Assembly: GCA_023429275.1 (NCBI GenBank)
Contig: JAEYWB010000466.1
Coordinates: forward strand, 1 to 6,400
Length of the DNA: 6,400 bases
Source: Planctomycetota bacterium
GTDB taxonomy: Bacteria; Planctomycetota; Planctomycetia; Planctomycetales; Planctomycetaceae
Reading direction: 5' to 3'
The position numbers were made by a program, and so were the translations under genes. Of the stretch, positions 6,285 to 6,400 are shown piece by piece (position 1 is the stretch's first letter; every line of letters starts with the position of its first letter). The notes under the pieces are model-generated. The model was not told where the DNA came from and searched no databases. It worked only from the letters and a program-made list of their open reading frames with translations.

Positions 6285-6400
6285 TCAATTAGTCATAACC
6301 ACTGTCTCGACGAAGGTTTTCGAGAGGGGTGGTGGGCGGCGGTGTTTGGGTTGCTTCTTGTTCCACTTCGACATCTTCCGCTTGATCACCCGGGGATTGA
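6285..6400 (-). mobile_element. C-terminal end of a transposase (IS4-like), partial at window edge
   Basis: On the minus strand a frame enters from the right edge (first full codon 6398-6396) and ends at TGA 6287-6285, giving 37 residues. It begins NPRVIKRKMSKWNKKQPKHR and ends SKTFVETVVMTN. The PRVxKRKMSxxxKKxxxH pattern followed by a Pro-rich step and a short hydrophobic tail is what I associate with the C-terminus of IS4-type DDE transposases. The highly basic content and AT-richer codons differ from the neighbouring genes. The catalytic DDE residues lie outside the window, so an intact element cannot be told from a remnant. The IS end should lie between 6231 and about 6284, but I cannot place the terminal inverted repeat without the other end. 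The gene converges on the DUF1080 gene, 54 bp from its stop. Confidence 0.65.

Noticed and set aside
6305..6325. Stem TCTCGA/TCGAGA after the DUF1080 gene as a terminator
   Set aside because: Only 6 bp, no following T-run, and it lies inside the transposase coding frame on the other strand.

Overview
The window looks like GC-rich chromosomal DNA from a planctomycete or a close relative. The clues are a secreted DUF1080 (3-keto-disaccharide hydrolase fold) protein beside a secreted multi-domain GH32 fructanase, and strong G/C bias at third codon positions, which leaves long antisense shadow frames open. This is an inference from gene content; no rRNA or other phylogenetic marker is present.

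Left part (1-2900, minus strand): an AddAB-type double-strand-break repair operon. A complete 925-residue AddB-like protein has an N-terminal helicase-like body and a C-terminal RecB-family PD-(D/E)XK nuclease. It overlaps the next gene by ATGA. That gene is seen only as its first 42 codons, a Pro/Ala/Ser/Gly-rich N-terminus, and by position it is probably the AddA-like helicase-nuclease. The AddB-like protein appears to lack the cysteines that form the iron-sulfur cluster in classical AddB.

Middle (2901-3195): a divergent intergenic region of about 295 bp with no convincing gene but much symmetry: a hairpin in the addB leader, a perfect 10-bp palindrome CGAACGTTCG, and a roughly 120-bp imperfect inverted repeat built on TTTTCAG units with a nested GCACGC/GCGTGC hairpin.

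Right part (3196-6230, plus strand): two exported carbohydrate-active proteins about 100 bp apart. The first is a 708-residue GH32 beta-fructosidase/levanase-like enzyme with a complete catalytic triad and two N-terminal beta modules. The second is a 268-residue DUF1080 protein. They probably form a small polysaccharide or disaccharide utilisation cluster acting outside the cytoplasm.

Right edge (6285-6400, minus strand): the last 37 codons of a transposase-like protein run in from outside the window, so an insertion sequence, or its remnant, lies against the 3' end of the sugar cluster.

I found no clear evidence of a wholly new system. The items most worth a second look are the cysteine-poor AddB, the structured divergent intergenic region and the GH32/DUF1080 pairing next to a mobile element.
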